64,000 bases of DNA. It comes from JBCAXA01 sp038749025. Its GTDB lineage: Bacteria > Pseudomonadota > Gammaproteobacteria > Steroidobacterales > Woeseiaceae. Of this stretch, positions 8,307 to 16,791 are shown piece after piece. The position numbers and the translations under genes were made by a program. The number at the start of each line of letters is the position of its first letter. Position 1 is the first letter of the stretch. The DNA lies in contig JBCDIL010000011.1 of the NCBI GenBank assembly GCA_038749025.1, forward strand, positions 54,338 to 118,337, written 5' to 3'. Under the pieces are notes generated by a model, which was not told the origin of the DNA, searched no databases, and saw only the letters and a list, made by a program, of their open reading frames with translations.

Positions 8307-8406
8307 GCACCCACGGTGACAGAACTCGCAGCGCCGTACGCTAGCAGAACTTGGCCGATTCGGTCGGAATCGCGACAGGCAGCGCCGTCGCACCTAGAAT
8401 AGAGCG

Positions 8407-9285
8407 ATGACTAAGCCATGCACACCCGGAGAGTTGATCTCACTATCGCCGACCCTGTGGCGTTTAACGGCGCTCAATGCGGGGCCGATGACCGGCTCCG
8501 GCACCAATACCTACTTCTTCGGCTGCGACGCCGGTGTCGTCGTCATCGATCCCGGTCCTAATGAGGCTCGCCATCGCGAGGCGATCACGAAACTCGCGCC
8601 GGCTCCGGTGATCGGGGTAGCCGTCACGCATACACACCGTGACCACAGCCCGGCGGCGATGCCGCTCGCCGCATCATTGGGCGTGCCGGTTTTCGGTATG
8701 CCGCCACCCGCAACACCGGAGAACGAACACGGTTTCGTACCCGATACGGTACTGGCGGACGGTGGCACGATCTTCGTACCGACTCTCGAGCCACTGCGCG
8801 TTGTTCATACACCGGGTCATGCGTCCAACCACCTTTGCTACTTAACGCCCGACGGCGTGTTAATAACCGGCGATCACGTAATGCAAGGGAGCACCGTCGT
8901 TATCATGCCACCCGACGGCGATATGCATGATTACTTGGAGTCACTTCGACGTTTACTCGATCTGTCGTTGACGGCCATCGCGCCAGGACACGGGACACTG
9001 ATCGACGATCCCAAGAACGAGATCATTGGCATACTGCAGCACCGCCTGGCCCGTGAGCGCAAGATTGCAACGGCGTTGCAATCGGCACAGCCGTGCAGCA
9101 TCGATACGCTTGTCCGTCTCGCCTACGACGACGTGCCGTCACTGGTTTGGCCGTTGGCACGGCGTTCGCTCGAAGCCCACCTGGTGCGGCTTAAACGGCT
9201 AGGTTCGGTTGTTCAATCGGACGTCGGTTGGCGAGAAGAGGCGGCGGGTACTTTAGAGGCCATCGTTAAGGGGGATCAGCAATGA
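8407..9285 (+). CDS. MBL-fold metallo-hydrolase (LACTB2-like)
   Basis: The 292-residue protein has the metallo-beta-lactamase metal motif THTHRDH near residue 77, further ligands in HTPGHASNHLCY and TGDHVMQG, and GHGTLI near 196. The C-terminal 80 residues look like the winged-helix extension of LACTB2-type hydrolases. Members act on nucleic acids or thioesters, so the substrate cannot be read from sequence. It is the first gene of a co-directional run with a VOC protein (ATGA overlap), an HSDL2-like SDR, a MaoC-like protein and a second VOC protein, which hints at CoA-ester or carbonyl metabolism. Confidence 0.88.
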   Translation: MTKPCTPGELISLSPTLWRLTALNAGPMTGSGTNTYFFGCDAGVVVIDPGPNEARHREAITKLAPAPVIGVAVTHTHRDHSPAAMPLAASLGVPVFGMPPPATPENEHGFVPDTVLADGGTIFVPTLEPLRVVHTPGHASNHLCYLTPDGVLITGDHVMQGSTVVIMPPDGDMHDYLESLRRLLDLSLTAIAPGHGTLIDDPKNEIIGILQHRLARERKIATALQSAQPCSIDTLVRLAYDDVPSLVWPLARRSLEAHLVRLKRLGSVVQSDVGWREEAAGTLEAIVKGDQQ

Positions 9286-9671
9286 CAGAAAATGCGTTCG
9301 GCAGGATCGTATGGACGGACCTCACGGTCGACAATGCGGCTGAACTGCGCGACTTTTATCGCGATGTTGTCGGTTGGCGTGTCATGGACACAGACATGGG
9401 CGGCTACAACGATTACACGATGCTAGCAGAGAACGACGAGGCCGGCACGGCTGGGGTTTGCCACGCACGCGAGAGCAACGCGGGCTTGCCGCCGGTTTGG
9501 CTGAACTACGTCGGCGTTCCTGATCTCGACGCCAGCATCGAATGCTGCATTGCAAAAAACGGCTCGCTCGTGCATGGTCCTGCGCCATTGGCCGGCGGAC
9601 GGTTTTGCGTCATTCGTGATCCGGCCGGAGCGCACCTGGCGCTGTTCCAGGAAAAAGCCAAGGAGCCGTAA
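9282..9671 (+). CDS. VOC-family (glyoxalase/bleomycin-resistance fold) protein
   Basis: This 129-residue protein has the beta-alpha-beta-beta-beta repeats of the vicinal oxygen chelate fold, starting with GRIVWTDLTVDNAAELRDFY and ending with DPAGAHLALFQE. It overlaps the upstream hydrolase by four bases. VOC proteins include glyoxalases, epimerases, dioxygenases and antibiotic-binding proteins; the substrate is not evident. The N-terminal motif is typical of the short, single-module VOC proteins often annotated simply as glyoxalase-like. Confidence 0.85.
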   Translation: MTENAFGRIVWTDLTVDNAAELRDFYRDVVGWRVMDTDMGGYNDYTMLAENDEAGTAGVCHARESNAGLPPVWLNYVGVPDLDASIECCIAKNGSLVHGPAPLAGGRFCVIRDPAGAHLALFQEKAKEP

Positions 9672-9673
9672 AC

Positions 9674-10519
9674 ATGGCTACATTGAAAGATCGAACGCTA
9701 TTCATTACCGGTGCGAGCCGAGGCATAGGCCTCGCGATCGCGACACGTTGTGCGGCTGATGGTGCCAATATCGCGATCGTCGCCAAAACGGCGGAGCCGC
9801 ACCCGAAACTACCCGGTACGATTTACACGGCGGCCGAGGAGATCGAGGCAGCGGGTGGCCGAGCATTGCCTGTCGTTTGCGACATCCGTGACGAAAGCCA
9901 AGTTGAGTCGGCTGTTGCGGCAGTCGTTGACCGATTCGGTGGCATTGATGTTTGCGTCAATAATGCCAGCGCAATATCACCGACGCCGACACTGATGACG
10001 CCAATGAAACGTTTCGATTTGATGCACCAAGTCAATACGCGCGGTACGTTCCTGGTCTCGCAAAAGTGTCTGCCGCATCTAAAAGAGAGCGATCACGCCC
10101 ACATTCTTAATTTGTCGCCGCCGCTCAATTTTGAGGAAAAGTGGTTTGCGCCGCACGTCGCCTACAGCATTGCCAAGTACGGGATGAGTCTCTGCGTTCT
10201 CGGTATGGCCGGAGAATTTCGTAGTCACGGTATTGCGGTTAACGCACTGTGGCCCCGCACAACAATTGCAACCGCTGCTGTGCAAAATTTGCTCGGCGGC
10301 GACGAGATGGTCAACCGGTCGCTAAAGCCGGAAGTGATGGGCGACGCGGCTTACTTCATTCTTTCACAGGCGCCAGCGGCGGCGACTGGTCAGTTTTTTG
10401 TCGACGACGAGGTGTTGGCGACGGCGGGTATCACCGACCTTACGCCGTACAAAGTCAATCCGGATGTGGAGCCGTTTCCCGACTTTTTCGTCGAACCGAA
10501 AGACTCGGTCAACGAGTGA
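9674..10519 (+). CDS. HSDL2-like short-chain dehydrogenase/reductase
   Basis: The 281-residue SDR has the cofactor motif TGASRGIG near residue 13, the NNAS motif near 95, and the active-site YSIAK around 167 with a Ser-containing LNLSPP segment before it. The insert AKTAEPHPKLPGTIYTAAEE after strand 2 is characteristic of the hydroxysteroid dehydrogenase-like 2 (HSDL2) family rather than of FabG. HSDL2 proteins are linked to lipid metabolism, with poorly known substrates. It starts two bases after the VOC gene, so it shares its transcript. Confidence 0.9.
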   Translation: MATLKDRTLFITGASRGIGLAIATRCAADGANIAIVAKTAEPHPKLPGTIYTAAEEIEAAGGRALPVVCDIRDESQVESAVAAVVDRFGGIDVCVNNASAISPTPTLMTPMKRFDLMHQVNTRGTFLVSQKCLPHLKESDHAHILNLSPPLNFEEKWFAPHVAYSIAKYGMSLCVLGMAGEFRSHGIAVNALWPRTTIATAAVQNLLGGDEMVNRSLKPEVMGDAAYFILSQAPAAATGQFFVDDEVLATAGITDLTPYKVNPDVEPFPDFFVEPKDSVNE

Positions 10520-10527
10520 GCGCTTGA

Positions 10528-11409
10528 TTGGCCGCCGACCCGTCTACAACTCGTGGTTTGGATCCGGATTCGCTGACGCGAGAGGGTCCGGTCGATACCA
10601 GCGCCAGTTGGTCTGAGCGCGATGCCGTTTGTTATGCATTAGCGGCCGGCTTCGGCCGCGATGAGCTCGAGCGGAGCGAATTGCCGTATCTGTTCGAAGG
10701 TCGAGGCTTGTTGGTGATGCCGACGTTTGCGGCGCTAGTGGTCGACGATTCGTGGCTCGATGCAAGCGGCTGGCAACGCAAACACGCTCGGCTTACCGCA
10801 CGTGAGTTGGAAGTGTTTAGCCCGATGCTGCCGCGCGACAGCATCGATATCGCTAGCGAAATTACTGACGTCTGGCCAGATACGAACGGTGAGGGCTGCC
10901 ATATTCGGTTTCGCAGCGAGGCGCGCCGATCAAGGGATCGGCGGGCATTGTTTGCTTTGGCGACTTGCTATCACGCGCGCGCCGACCGGCTGGCGCAGGC
11001 AGCACCGACAGCGGCAACCGTCACGGTAGAAAATACAGTTCCGGAGCGCGACCCCGATTTTCTCCTAGCGCTGACACCGGGTTTCGACAGTGCCGTTCTC
11101 TACCGTTGGTTAGCAGCCGGGCCGGATTGGCATATCGATACCGATGCAGCCCGCCACGCCGGCTACGATCGGCCAGTCGTTCCGGGTGACTGTTTGGTCG
11201 GGTCAGTCTGTCGTGCAATTCTTGCGACGGTGTGCGACTACGATCCGACCCTGCTTCGCGGTCTACACGTCACGCTTCACAGCGCGGTCTGCATCGACAC
11301 GGACTTGCGCGTTCGCATGTGGCAGGACGGTCCGGTGGTCTCGTTCGATGTAACGGCGGCGCCACAGCAGACTCGTGTCTTGACCGGCCGTTGCACACTA
11401 ACGGCATGA
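10528..11409 (+). CDS. MaoC/hydratase-2-like double hotdog protein
   Basis: The 293-residue product has an N-terminal hotdog-like half (YALAAGFG, LPYLFEG, VMPTFAALV) and a C-terminal half with the segment WHIDTDAARHAGYDRPVVPG that matches the hydratase-2 motif around its catalytic His. In R-specific enoyl-CoA hydratases this motif is D-x-N-P-L-H; here Ala replaces the Asp five residues before the His, so hydratase activity is doubtful. Start is uncertain: TTG at 10528 is the first possible codon after the SDR stop. It overlaps the next VOC gene by four bases. A dehydratase, or a CoA-binding paralogue, is likely. Confidence 0.75.
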   Translation: MAADPSTTRGLDPDSLTREGPVDTSASWSERDAVCYALAAGFGRDELERSELPYLFEGRGLLVMPTFAALVVDDSWLDASGWQRKHARLTARELEVFSPMLPRDSIDIASEITDVWPDTNGEGCHIRFRSEARRSRDRRALFALATCYHARADRLAQAAPTAATVTVENTVPERDPDFLLALTPGFDSAVLYRWLAAGPDWHIDTDAARHAGYDRPVVPGDCLVGSVCRAILATVCDYDPTLLRGLHVTLHSAVCIDTDLRVRMWQDGPVVSFDVTAAPQQTRVLTGRCTLTA

Positions 11410-11804
11410 GTAAAACACAGCTAACGGCGATTGCCTTGCTGGTGCATGACTATGACGAGGCGGTCAGCTGGTTCTGCGAATGTTTGGATTTCGAGTTGCG
11501 TGAAGACACGCCATTAGGCGATGGCGGCAAACGTTGGGTAGTTGTTGGTCCTAAAGCGGGCGGCGCCGGCCTCGTGCTGGCGAAAGCTAAGAACACAGCC
11601 GAACGAGCAGCGGTGGGTCGGCAGGCGCCAGACCGGGTCTGGCTGTTCTACGACACCGATAATTTTGCGGACGAGTATGAGCGACTGCGCGGCCGCGGTG
11701 TAACGTTTATTGAAACACCGCGCAGCGAAGTGTACGGGCAAGTCGTTGTGTTCGAAGACTTGTACGGAAACCGCTGGGACTTACGCCAACCGGCTCATCG
11801 CTGA
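11406..11804 (+). CDS. VOC-family protein
   Basis: The ATG at 11406 overlaps the preceding TGA and gives a 132-residue protein that begins LTAIALLVHDYDEAVSWF, a typical VOC first strand and helix, and ends FEDLYGNRWDLRQP, a typical last strand with a metal-ligand Glu or Asp position. A longer frame from 11232 only overlaps the upstream gene and is not needed. It is distinct from the VOC protein at 9282. It is the last gene of the operon; the next gene is on the other strand. Confidence 0.88.
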   Translation: MSKTQLTAIALLVHDYDEAVSWFCECLDFELREDTPLGDGGKRWVVVGPKAGGAGLVLAKAKNTAERAAVGRQAPDRVWLFYDTDNFADEYERLRGRGVTFIETPRSEVYGQVVVFEDLYGNRWDLRQPAHR

Positions 11805-11813
11805 CCCGCTGAA

Positions 11814-12275
11814 TTAACGCGGCGAGACATACATTGTTATGTCGGCATGTACGACGAGCCGGCCGTTCGAATCGATGACATCGACGGGCACGACCAGGTC
11901 TTGTGCGACACCGGCGGTAAGCGATGGCAGATTCGCCTCAGCGCGAACATCCGTCGTGGCTTTCTGTAAATAATCGATTTGCATACCGCGCGGAATCCAG
12001 CGCATCGTTGCCGGTATTGAGACTTCCGTTACGGTACCGGCTACGAGCTCACACAGGTTGGCCATCGCTATCGCGTGCACGGTACCAATATGGTTGGTTA
12101 CGGCGCGGCGCTTGCGAACTGATGCAACCGCTCGACCTGATTCGAGCACCTCAAAACGCGGCCGTATTGAGCCGAAGTACGGCGCTTGCCAACAAACAAT
12201 CGTCGAAAACAAGCGCCGACCAATAGCCGAGCCAGATAGGCGATGCCACAATCGCATGGCACGTGGGTTTGCCAT
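11814..12275 (-). CDS. DUF4442 hotdog-fold protein (thioesterase-like)
   Basis: The 153-residue protein shows the DUF4442/PaaI-like hotdog pattern: RPRFEVLESGRAVASVRKR, the helix-entry segment NHIGTVHAIAMANLCELVAG, then MQIDYLQKATTDVRAE. Hotdog proteins of this type hydrolyse or bind acyl-CoA thioesters. It converges with the VOC gene on the other strand and lies 14 bases downstream of the YceI-like gene, so the two are probably one transcript. No substrate can be assigned. Confidence 0.85.
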   Translation of the reverse strand: MANPRAMRLWHRLSGSAIGRRLFSTIVCWQAPYFGSIRPRFEVLESGRAVASVRKRRAVTNHIGTVHAIAMANLCELVAGTVTEVSIPATMRWIPRGMQIDYLQKATTDVRAEANLPSLTAGVAQDLVVPVDVIDSNGRLVVHADITMYVSPR

Positions 12276-12289
12276 CGATGGAGGCCCTC

Positions 12290-12976
12290 TTATTGCCGAA
12301 TGGCAACGACGGTGAATTGCACGTCGATCGCGTCCTTAACCTCTAGCGCGCCCAGCATAACGCTGAAGGGCGTGAGGCCCAGCTCTCGTTGGCTCAACGT
12401 GGTAGCCCCATTTGCAATAACGCGGTCGTCGGTCACCGTAATCGAGGCTGGTACGTCAATGCTAGTGGTTTGTTCTTTCACCGAGACAAACAGTGTCACG
12501 GTCGAGTGGTCGCCGTGTACGTGACTACTGGCGATGGCTAACTCGATGATCGGGAAGCGGTCGCCGTCCAACAAACGCTCAGAGAGCATGTTGCGCCGCG
12601 TGCCGGTGATATCTTTAGTGCTCGGTACAGACGCAAAGTCGGGGCCGGCAGCGTCGCGTCTTGCCGGCTCATCTATCCGCATTGCTGCCACCGGAAAGGA
12701 CAGTATCCCAGCGGTCTCGCTACGCTTACTCGCAACGAACAACTCACCGGCCAGCTCGCCGATGCTAATGACGTGGTTATGACCTAATGATGCGAGGCGT
12801 CCACCTCGGTAAATCCGTAACTCGATATCGGAGCTTTGTGCGTCAACGACATAACGCCGTGCATCGGCGGTAGCTATCGCCACCGATCCGGTTGACTCGC
12901 GAGCGGCGGGGGCGGGTGTCGACGAGCACGCCGCCCCACTGATAACGGTCACGAGAACAAGAATCATCCAACGCAT
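12290..12976 (-). CDS. YceI-family exported protein
   Basis: The 228-residue product begins with a hydrophobic signal sequence ending in a Cys (ISGAACSS); the lipobox is weak because Gly sits at -3. The mature part starts with the YceI opening YVVDAQSSDIELRIY and LASLGHNHVI, and ends with a beta-strand-rich region (EVKDAIDVQFTVVAIRQ). YceI proteins are lipocalin-like barrels that bind isoprenoid or other amphiphilic ligands in the periplasm. It is divergent from a crotonase gene 96 bases away, and a DUF4442 gene follows it. Confidence 0.85.
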   Translation of the reverse strand: MRWMILVLVTVISGAACSSTPAPAARESTGSVAIATADARRYVVDAQSSDIELRIYRGGRLASLGHNHVISIGELAGELFVASKRSETAGILSFPVAAMRIDEPARRDAAGPDFASVPSTKDITGTRRNMLSERLLDGDRFPIIELAIASSHVHGDHSTVTLFVSVKEQTTSIDVPASITVTDDRVIANGATTLSQRELGLTPFSVMLGALEVKDAIDVQFTVVAIRQ

Positions 12977-13072
12977 ACCGCAAGGCTAGCGGTATTGCCC
13001 GCACAAAGACAAGGCGCGTTCTGCTGCGCGAGCAGGTATGCTCCGCCGACAACGTTTTTCTGGAGCTGCAAC

Positions 13073-13873
13073 GTGACTGAGCGGGTCAATTTGTCGATCA
13101 ACGACCATATCGCCGTATTGGAGCTGGCTCGGCCGGACAAAATGAACGCACTGGACCCCGCTATGTTCGATGGCATTACGGCAGCGGTCGACTCGATCGC
13201 GAGCAACGCAAACGTACGCGTTGTTGTGTTGGCCGGTGCTGGGGAGAGCTTTTGCGCTGGACTCGACGTCGCCTCGTTCGCCGCCGGCGGAGCGACCTCC
13301 GCTCTCGAGCGGATGCAGCCGCTGGAAGGGACCGATGCGAACTTCTACCAGCAGCCAGCATTGGGATTGCGACGCTTGCCAGTTCCGGTCATTGCCGCGT
13401 TGCACGGGGTCGTCCTGGGAGGTGGACTACAGATTGCGTTCGGTGCGGATGTACGGATCGCTGCCCCAGATGCACGCTTTTCGATTATGGAAGTGAAGTG
13501 GGGTGTCGTCCCCGATATGGGTATGACCGTTACCGCCCGCGGCGTGATTCCCGCGGATCAGCTCAAACGGCTCGCCTTAACCGGTGACGTGATCGACGCG
13601 CCGGCGGCGCTCGCGGCAAATCTAGTGACTGAAATTACGAGTGAACCGCGCGAGCGTGCGCTTGAGTTGGCCACGATTATCGCGAACCGTTCACCCGATG
13701 CGATTCAAGCCACCAAAGCGTTGTTTAACCGCGCTATCGATGGCGATACAACAGCAGCGCTCCGAGACGAGGCTGAAACCCAACTCGGCGTTATGGGTAA
13801 ACCGAACCAAATGGAAGCGGTTGCGGCGAATTTCGAACGGCGAGCGCCGCGTTTCCGACCCGCTTCAGGCTGA
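13073..13873 (+). CDS. Crotonase-family protein (dienoyl-CoA isomerase-like)
   Basis: GTG at 13073 with GGAG seven bases upstream gives 266 residues; the longer frame from 12995 adds an unlikely Cys/Arg-rich leader. The oxyanion-hole segments are present (AGESFCAGLD and HGVVLGGGLQ). Of the two hydratase glutamates, the GGG-x-E position is Gln, while the second is kept in IMEVKWG, and an Asp follows in VVPDMG. That pattern resembles delta3,5-delta2,4-dienoyl-CoA isomerases more than true enoyl-CoA hydratase. Its 3' end overlaps the convergent kinase gene by nine bases. Confidence 0.88.
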   Translation: MTERVNLSINDHIAVLELARPDKMNALDPAMFDGITAAVDSIASNANVRVVVLAGAGESFCAGLDVASFAAGGATSALERMQPLEGTDANFYQQPALGLRRLPVPVIAALHGVVLGGGLQIAFGADVRIAAPDARFSIMEVKWGVVPDMGMTVTARGVIPADQLKRLALTGDVIDAPAALAANLVTEITSEPRERALELATIIANRSPDAIQATKALFNRAIDGDTTAALRDEAETQLGVMGKPNQMEAVAANFERRAPRFRPASG

Positions 13874-15688
13874 CGCGGCGCTAGCCGGCGAGCGGCGAGC
13901 GAAGGTCTTCGATGCAACTTCCAACCAGCGGATCAGGCGTTGGCAGTAATCACTTTTGTTAACGTTGATTTCGAAAATGTCAGCCGCTTCTGCCAATTTG
14001 TCGTAGCCCGCTTTCAGTAACGCGACCGCATAGCGTTCGGAGATATTAATCTCGATCCGGTAACGATCGAGCAGCCGTCGCAGTGGCTCGGGATCCGTGG
14101 GATCGACGGGGCCCTCGGCGACACCGGCCAATTCGTTGGCGAAAATGGCGAAGTGCTGCATACGCGCATCGTCTTCGCCGGCGATTTCCGGTGTCTGAGG
14201 AGCCCCTACCATAACCGCTAGGATTGAATCAGGTAGTTGCCAAGTCCGAGCAACGGCGGCGCCGAGCTCACCGTAGGAAACGCCGAGCACGCCGCGCGAT
14301 GCCGCCATCGCGTCCAGTCCACGCTCGCGTTGCGCTTCCCTGATTTCCAACCACTCCTCATTGAAGTAATAAATCGAGAGCGGCTCGCCGAGATTTTGGA
14401 ACATCCCGTAGATGAAGGCTTCTTCCGCTTGACGAATATGCGATTCCTTCGCGATGTGCCGAGCGATCATGCCGGCGAGCAGACTTCGCACCATCGAGTC
14501 TTTTAGATCAACGGATGCGTTGCCACTGCGCAGATGGCCGAACACTTTCAAACTATTCGCAATCATGCGAATTTGCGATACGCCCATTAGGACGATTGCT
14601 TGCGAAATGCTGGTTACTTCGCTAGCGCGATTACCGTAAATGGCAGAATTGGCTAGCTTGAGGATCTTGTTGGTCAGCGCGAAGTCGCGGAGAACGACAT
14701 TCGCTAACTTATCGGCCGAAGCCGTCGTTCCGTCGCCAGTCAGACGGTTGATGTCGAGCAGTGTTTTCGACACCGATGGAAAGTCTTGTTTGCGCTGCAT
14801 GCGACGCATCAGAAATTCGACGGTAACGTTGCTGTTACTCGCGTGCGCTTCGCTCTCAAGGTCCGTTTCACGGAGAAACAGGTCGAAAGCGTCGCGCATC
14901 GTGCTGCCGCAGCCATAGCGACCTTCTATATCCCTTTCGAGTGCGCCGCGCAGAAAGCGAGCGAATGCCTCACCATGCTCGAGTTCTCTTACACGGGAGA
15001 GGTCGACATCGTCTGTTTGGATCTGCTTCATCACCAGCGCGATCGTCGTCGCATCCATGGCATGTCGGCCCGTCACCAACTCGAAAAACGTACTGCCTAG
15101 CGCGAACACGTCGGTGTAAGGTCCGAGCGGGTATCCGGTGAAGTGTTCGGGAGCCATGTAGCGCAGCGTCCCGGTCGCGGTACTCGAATTTCTTGGCGTG
15201 TTTTCTACATGCTTCGAAAGACCAAAGTCCATGACTCGCGGCACACCACTGGCATCCATCAAGATATTGCGTGGGTTCAGGTCAAGGTGCACGAATTGCA
15301 TCTTGTGAGCAGTGCCGAGCGCGTCGAGAACTTGGCGAATAATCGGTGTCGCCTCGGCGATCGTCATCGGCCCAATGCGCGAGATTCGTTCCCGGAGTGT
15401 TTCACCCTCCACGAACTCGAAGACCATGTAGGTGCCATGCTCTGACTCGCCGGCGTCATGGATCGCCACGATGTTCGGGTGACGCAGCTGACTGGAGATA
15501 CGTCCTTCCAGTGGCGCTGCGCCGGTTTGGTCCGCCGCGAGTTCCGGCGCGGTAGCTGATATGACTTTGATGGCGACTTTGCGACCCAAATTCGGGTCGT
15601 TCGCCAGGTAAACCGAGCCTTGCGACCCTTTCCCCAATAGCCTGACCACCTCAAAGCGATCGATCTTGCCTTGAATATCCAAGTTCAT
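13865..15688 (-). CDS. Serine/threonine protein kinase fused to an HDOD domain
   Basis: The 607-residue protein has an N-terminal Hanks-type kinase (about 11-270): glycine loop GKGSQGSVY, Lys41 in VAIKV, catalytic loop HLDLNPRN at 134-141, DFG at 154-156 and APEHF. The usual Lys of HRDLKP is Asn138. From about 285 to 490 is an HDOD domain (FPSVSKTLLDINRLTGDG, LKLANSAIYG), a relative of HD phosphohydrolases without the HD metal pair, found in bacterial signalling. No membrane segment is seen, so it is cytoplasmic. The kinase probably controls, or is controlled by, the HDOD part; targets are unknown. Confidence 0.93.
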   Translation of the reverse strand: MNLDIQGKIDRFEVVRLLGKGSQGSVYLANDPNLGRKVAIKVISATAPELAADQTGAAPLEGRISSQLRHPNIVAIHDAGESEHGTYMVFEFVEGETLRERISRIGPMTIAEATPIIRQVLDALGTAHKMQFVHLDLNPRNILMDASGVPRVMDFGLSKHVENTPRNSSTATGTLRYMAPEHFTGYPLGPYTDVFALGSTFFELVTGRHAMDATTIALVMKQIQTDDVDLSRVRELEHGEAFARFLRGALERDIEGRYGCGSTMRDAFDLFLRETDLESEAHASNSNVTVEFLMRRMQRKQDFPSVSKTLLDINRLTGDGTTASADKLANVVLRDFALTNKILKLANSAIYGNRASEVTSISQAIVLMGVSQIRMIANSLKVFGHLRSGNASVDLKDSMVRSLLAGMIARHIAKESHIRQAEEAFIYGMFQNLGEPLSIYYFNEEWLEIREAQRERGLDAMAASRGVLGVSYGELGAAVARTWQLPDSILAVMVGAPQTPEIAGEDDARMQHFAIFANELAGVAEGPVDPTDPEPLRRLLDRYRIEINISERYAVALLKAGYDKLAEAADIFEINVNKSDYCQRLIRWLEVASKTFARRSPASAASA

Positions 15689-15810
15689 TCCGGATTTCCT
15701 GTCGTCGGCAGGCGCCCGCTTGCCTCACCTCTATCGTGTATCGGCACGCAGGCGGGATTCCTTAGCGGGAAAACGTGACCGAATCCCAAAGAATTGGGCA
15801 CTGTCCGGTG

Positions 15811-16704
15811 TTATGGGGCGGGCCGCTTGCTCTGCATCAGCGACCAGGCGACGGCGGCGAAAACACTGAAATTGACACGCTCTTCGACCAGTGGACTGCC
15901 AATATTTTCAGCGCCACCCAAGAACGTTGCAGCTGCGCCAACGATGAAGAATCGTTTTTTTGATCGGTGCGACCAGCTAACGCTGAGTCGACTGCCCAGG
16001 TAGCCCGCTGTGGCGTCGAAGGCCGGCCTCAGCGGTGTTGCGAGCGGCCCGGGTACTTCGTACAGATACTCCATTAATGACTCACCGGCGAAGGCGGCGC
16101 TAACGGCGATGGAGAGCTCATCGTTGGGGTCGAAAAAACCGGGCATTTCGAGCTCAAGCTCCGGGTTAAACACCCAGCTGCGACTATTGAGTCGTCCGTC
16201 ATCCACGGAGAACGCCGCCCGTACCGGAAACTCGAGTTTCCAGTGGCGGTCACTGCCTTCGGGTGTCAGATGCCATTCGAGCTCGGGACCGACTTCAAAT
16301 AGGAAGCCAAGGTCGGGCATCCCATTACGGATAGCGACATCGTCACTGTCCGCATTGAAGCTGCCGTTCAAGCTGATATCGAGCTCCAAGCGGTCGTTCT
16401 CGACGAGCTTGCCGGAAACCAGCGAGCCGTCGCCGGCACGGAGAAAAGCACCTCGGTAAATAACGATCGGCAACGGTACGGCCCGCGTTTGCGTAGCGCT
16501 AGCGCCTGGGTACGCTGGAATGTAGGCGGCAGCTGCGCCCGCGCCGAGCTCCCATAACGGCAAAGCGCCATCGTTATCGCCCGCCGAATTGCCGGCATTT
16601 ACGACATTTTGTCCGCACGCGGCGGCCGGCAGCAGACAAAGCACGAGCGCAAATGCGCCGACCACGTAACTCGGTCCAGTCCGTATCGTCGCTTCGTGTA
16701 CCAT
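15811..16704 (-). CDS. MipA/OmpV-family outer membrane protein
   Basis: ATG at 16704 opens a 297-residue protein with a signal peptide (YVVGAFALVLCLLPAAACG). The longer open frame to 17250 lies opposite the SDR gene and is rejected. The mature part matches MipA/OmpV: an early GAGAAAAYIPAYPGA segment, alternating beta-strands through the length, and a C-terminal strand ending before a short basic tail. The family forms outer membrane beta-barrels; E. coli MipA links to murein-synthesis proteins. It is divergent from the SDR gene 87 bases away. The specific role is unknown. Confidence 0.85.
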   Translation of the reverse strand: MVHEATIRTGPSYVVGAFALVLCLLPAAACGQNVVNAGNSAGDNDGALPLWELGAGAAAAYIPAYPGASATQTRAVPLPIVIYRGAFLRAGDGSLVSGKLVENDRLELDISLNGSFNADSDDVAIRNGMPDLGFLFEVGPELEWHLTPEGSDRHWKLEFPVRAAFSVDDGRLNSRSWVFNPELELEMPGFFDPNDELSIAVSAAFAGESLMEYLYEVPGPLATPLRPAFDATAGYLGSRLSVSWSHRSKKRFFIVGAAATFLGGAENIGSPLVEERVNFSVFAAVAWSLMQSKRPAP

Positions 16705-16791
16705 GCCCGTCCCGGTTAATTTCCGCGCCGAAGCTTGCCATAAAGTCCGGCGCTCTGTGCGACCAACATCACATCGACGGAGAATCGAACG

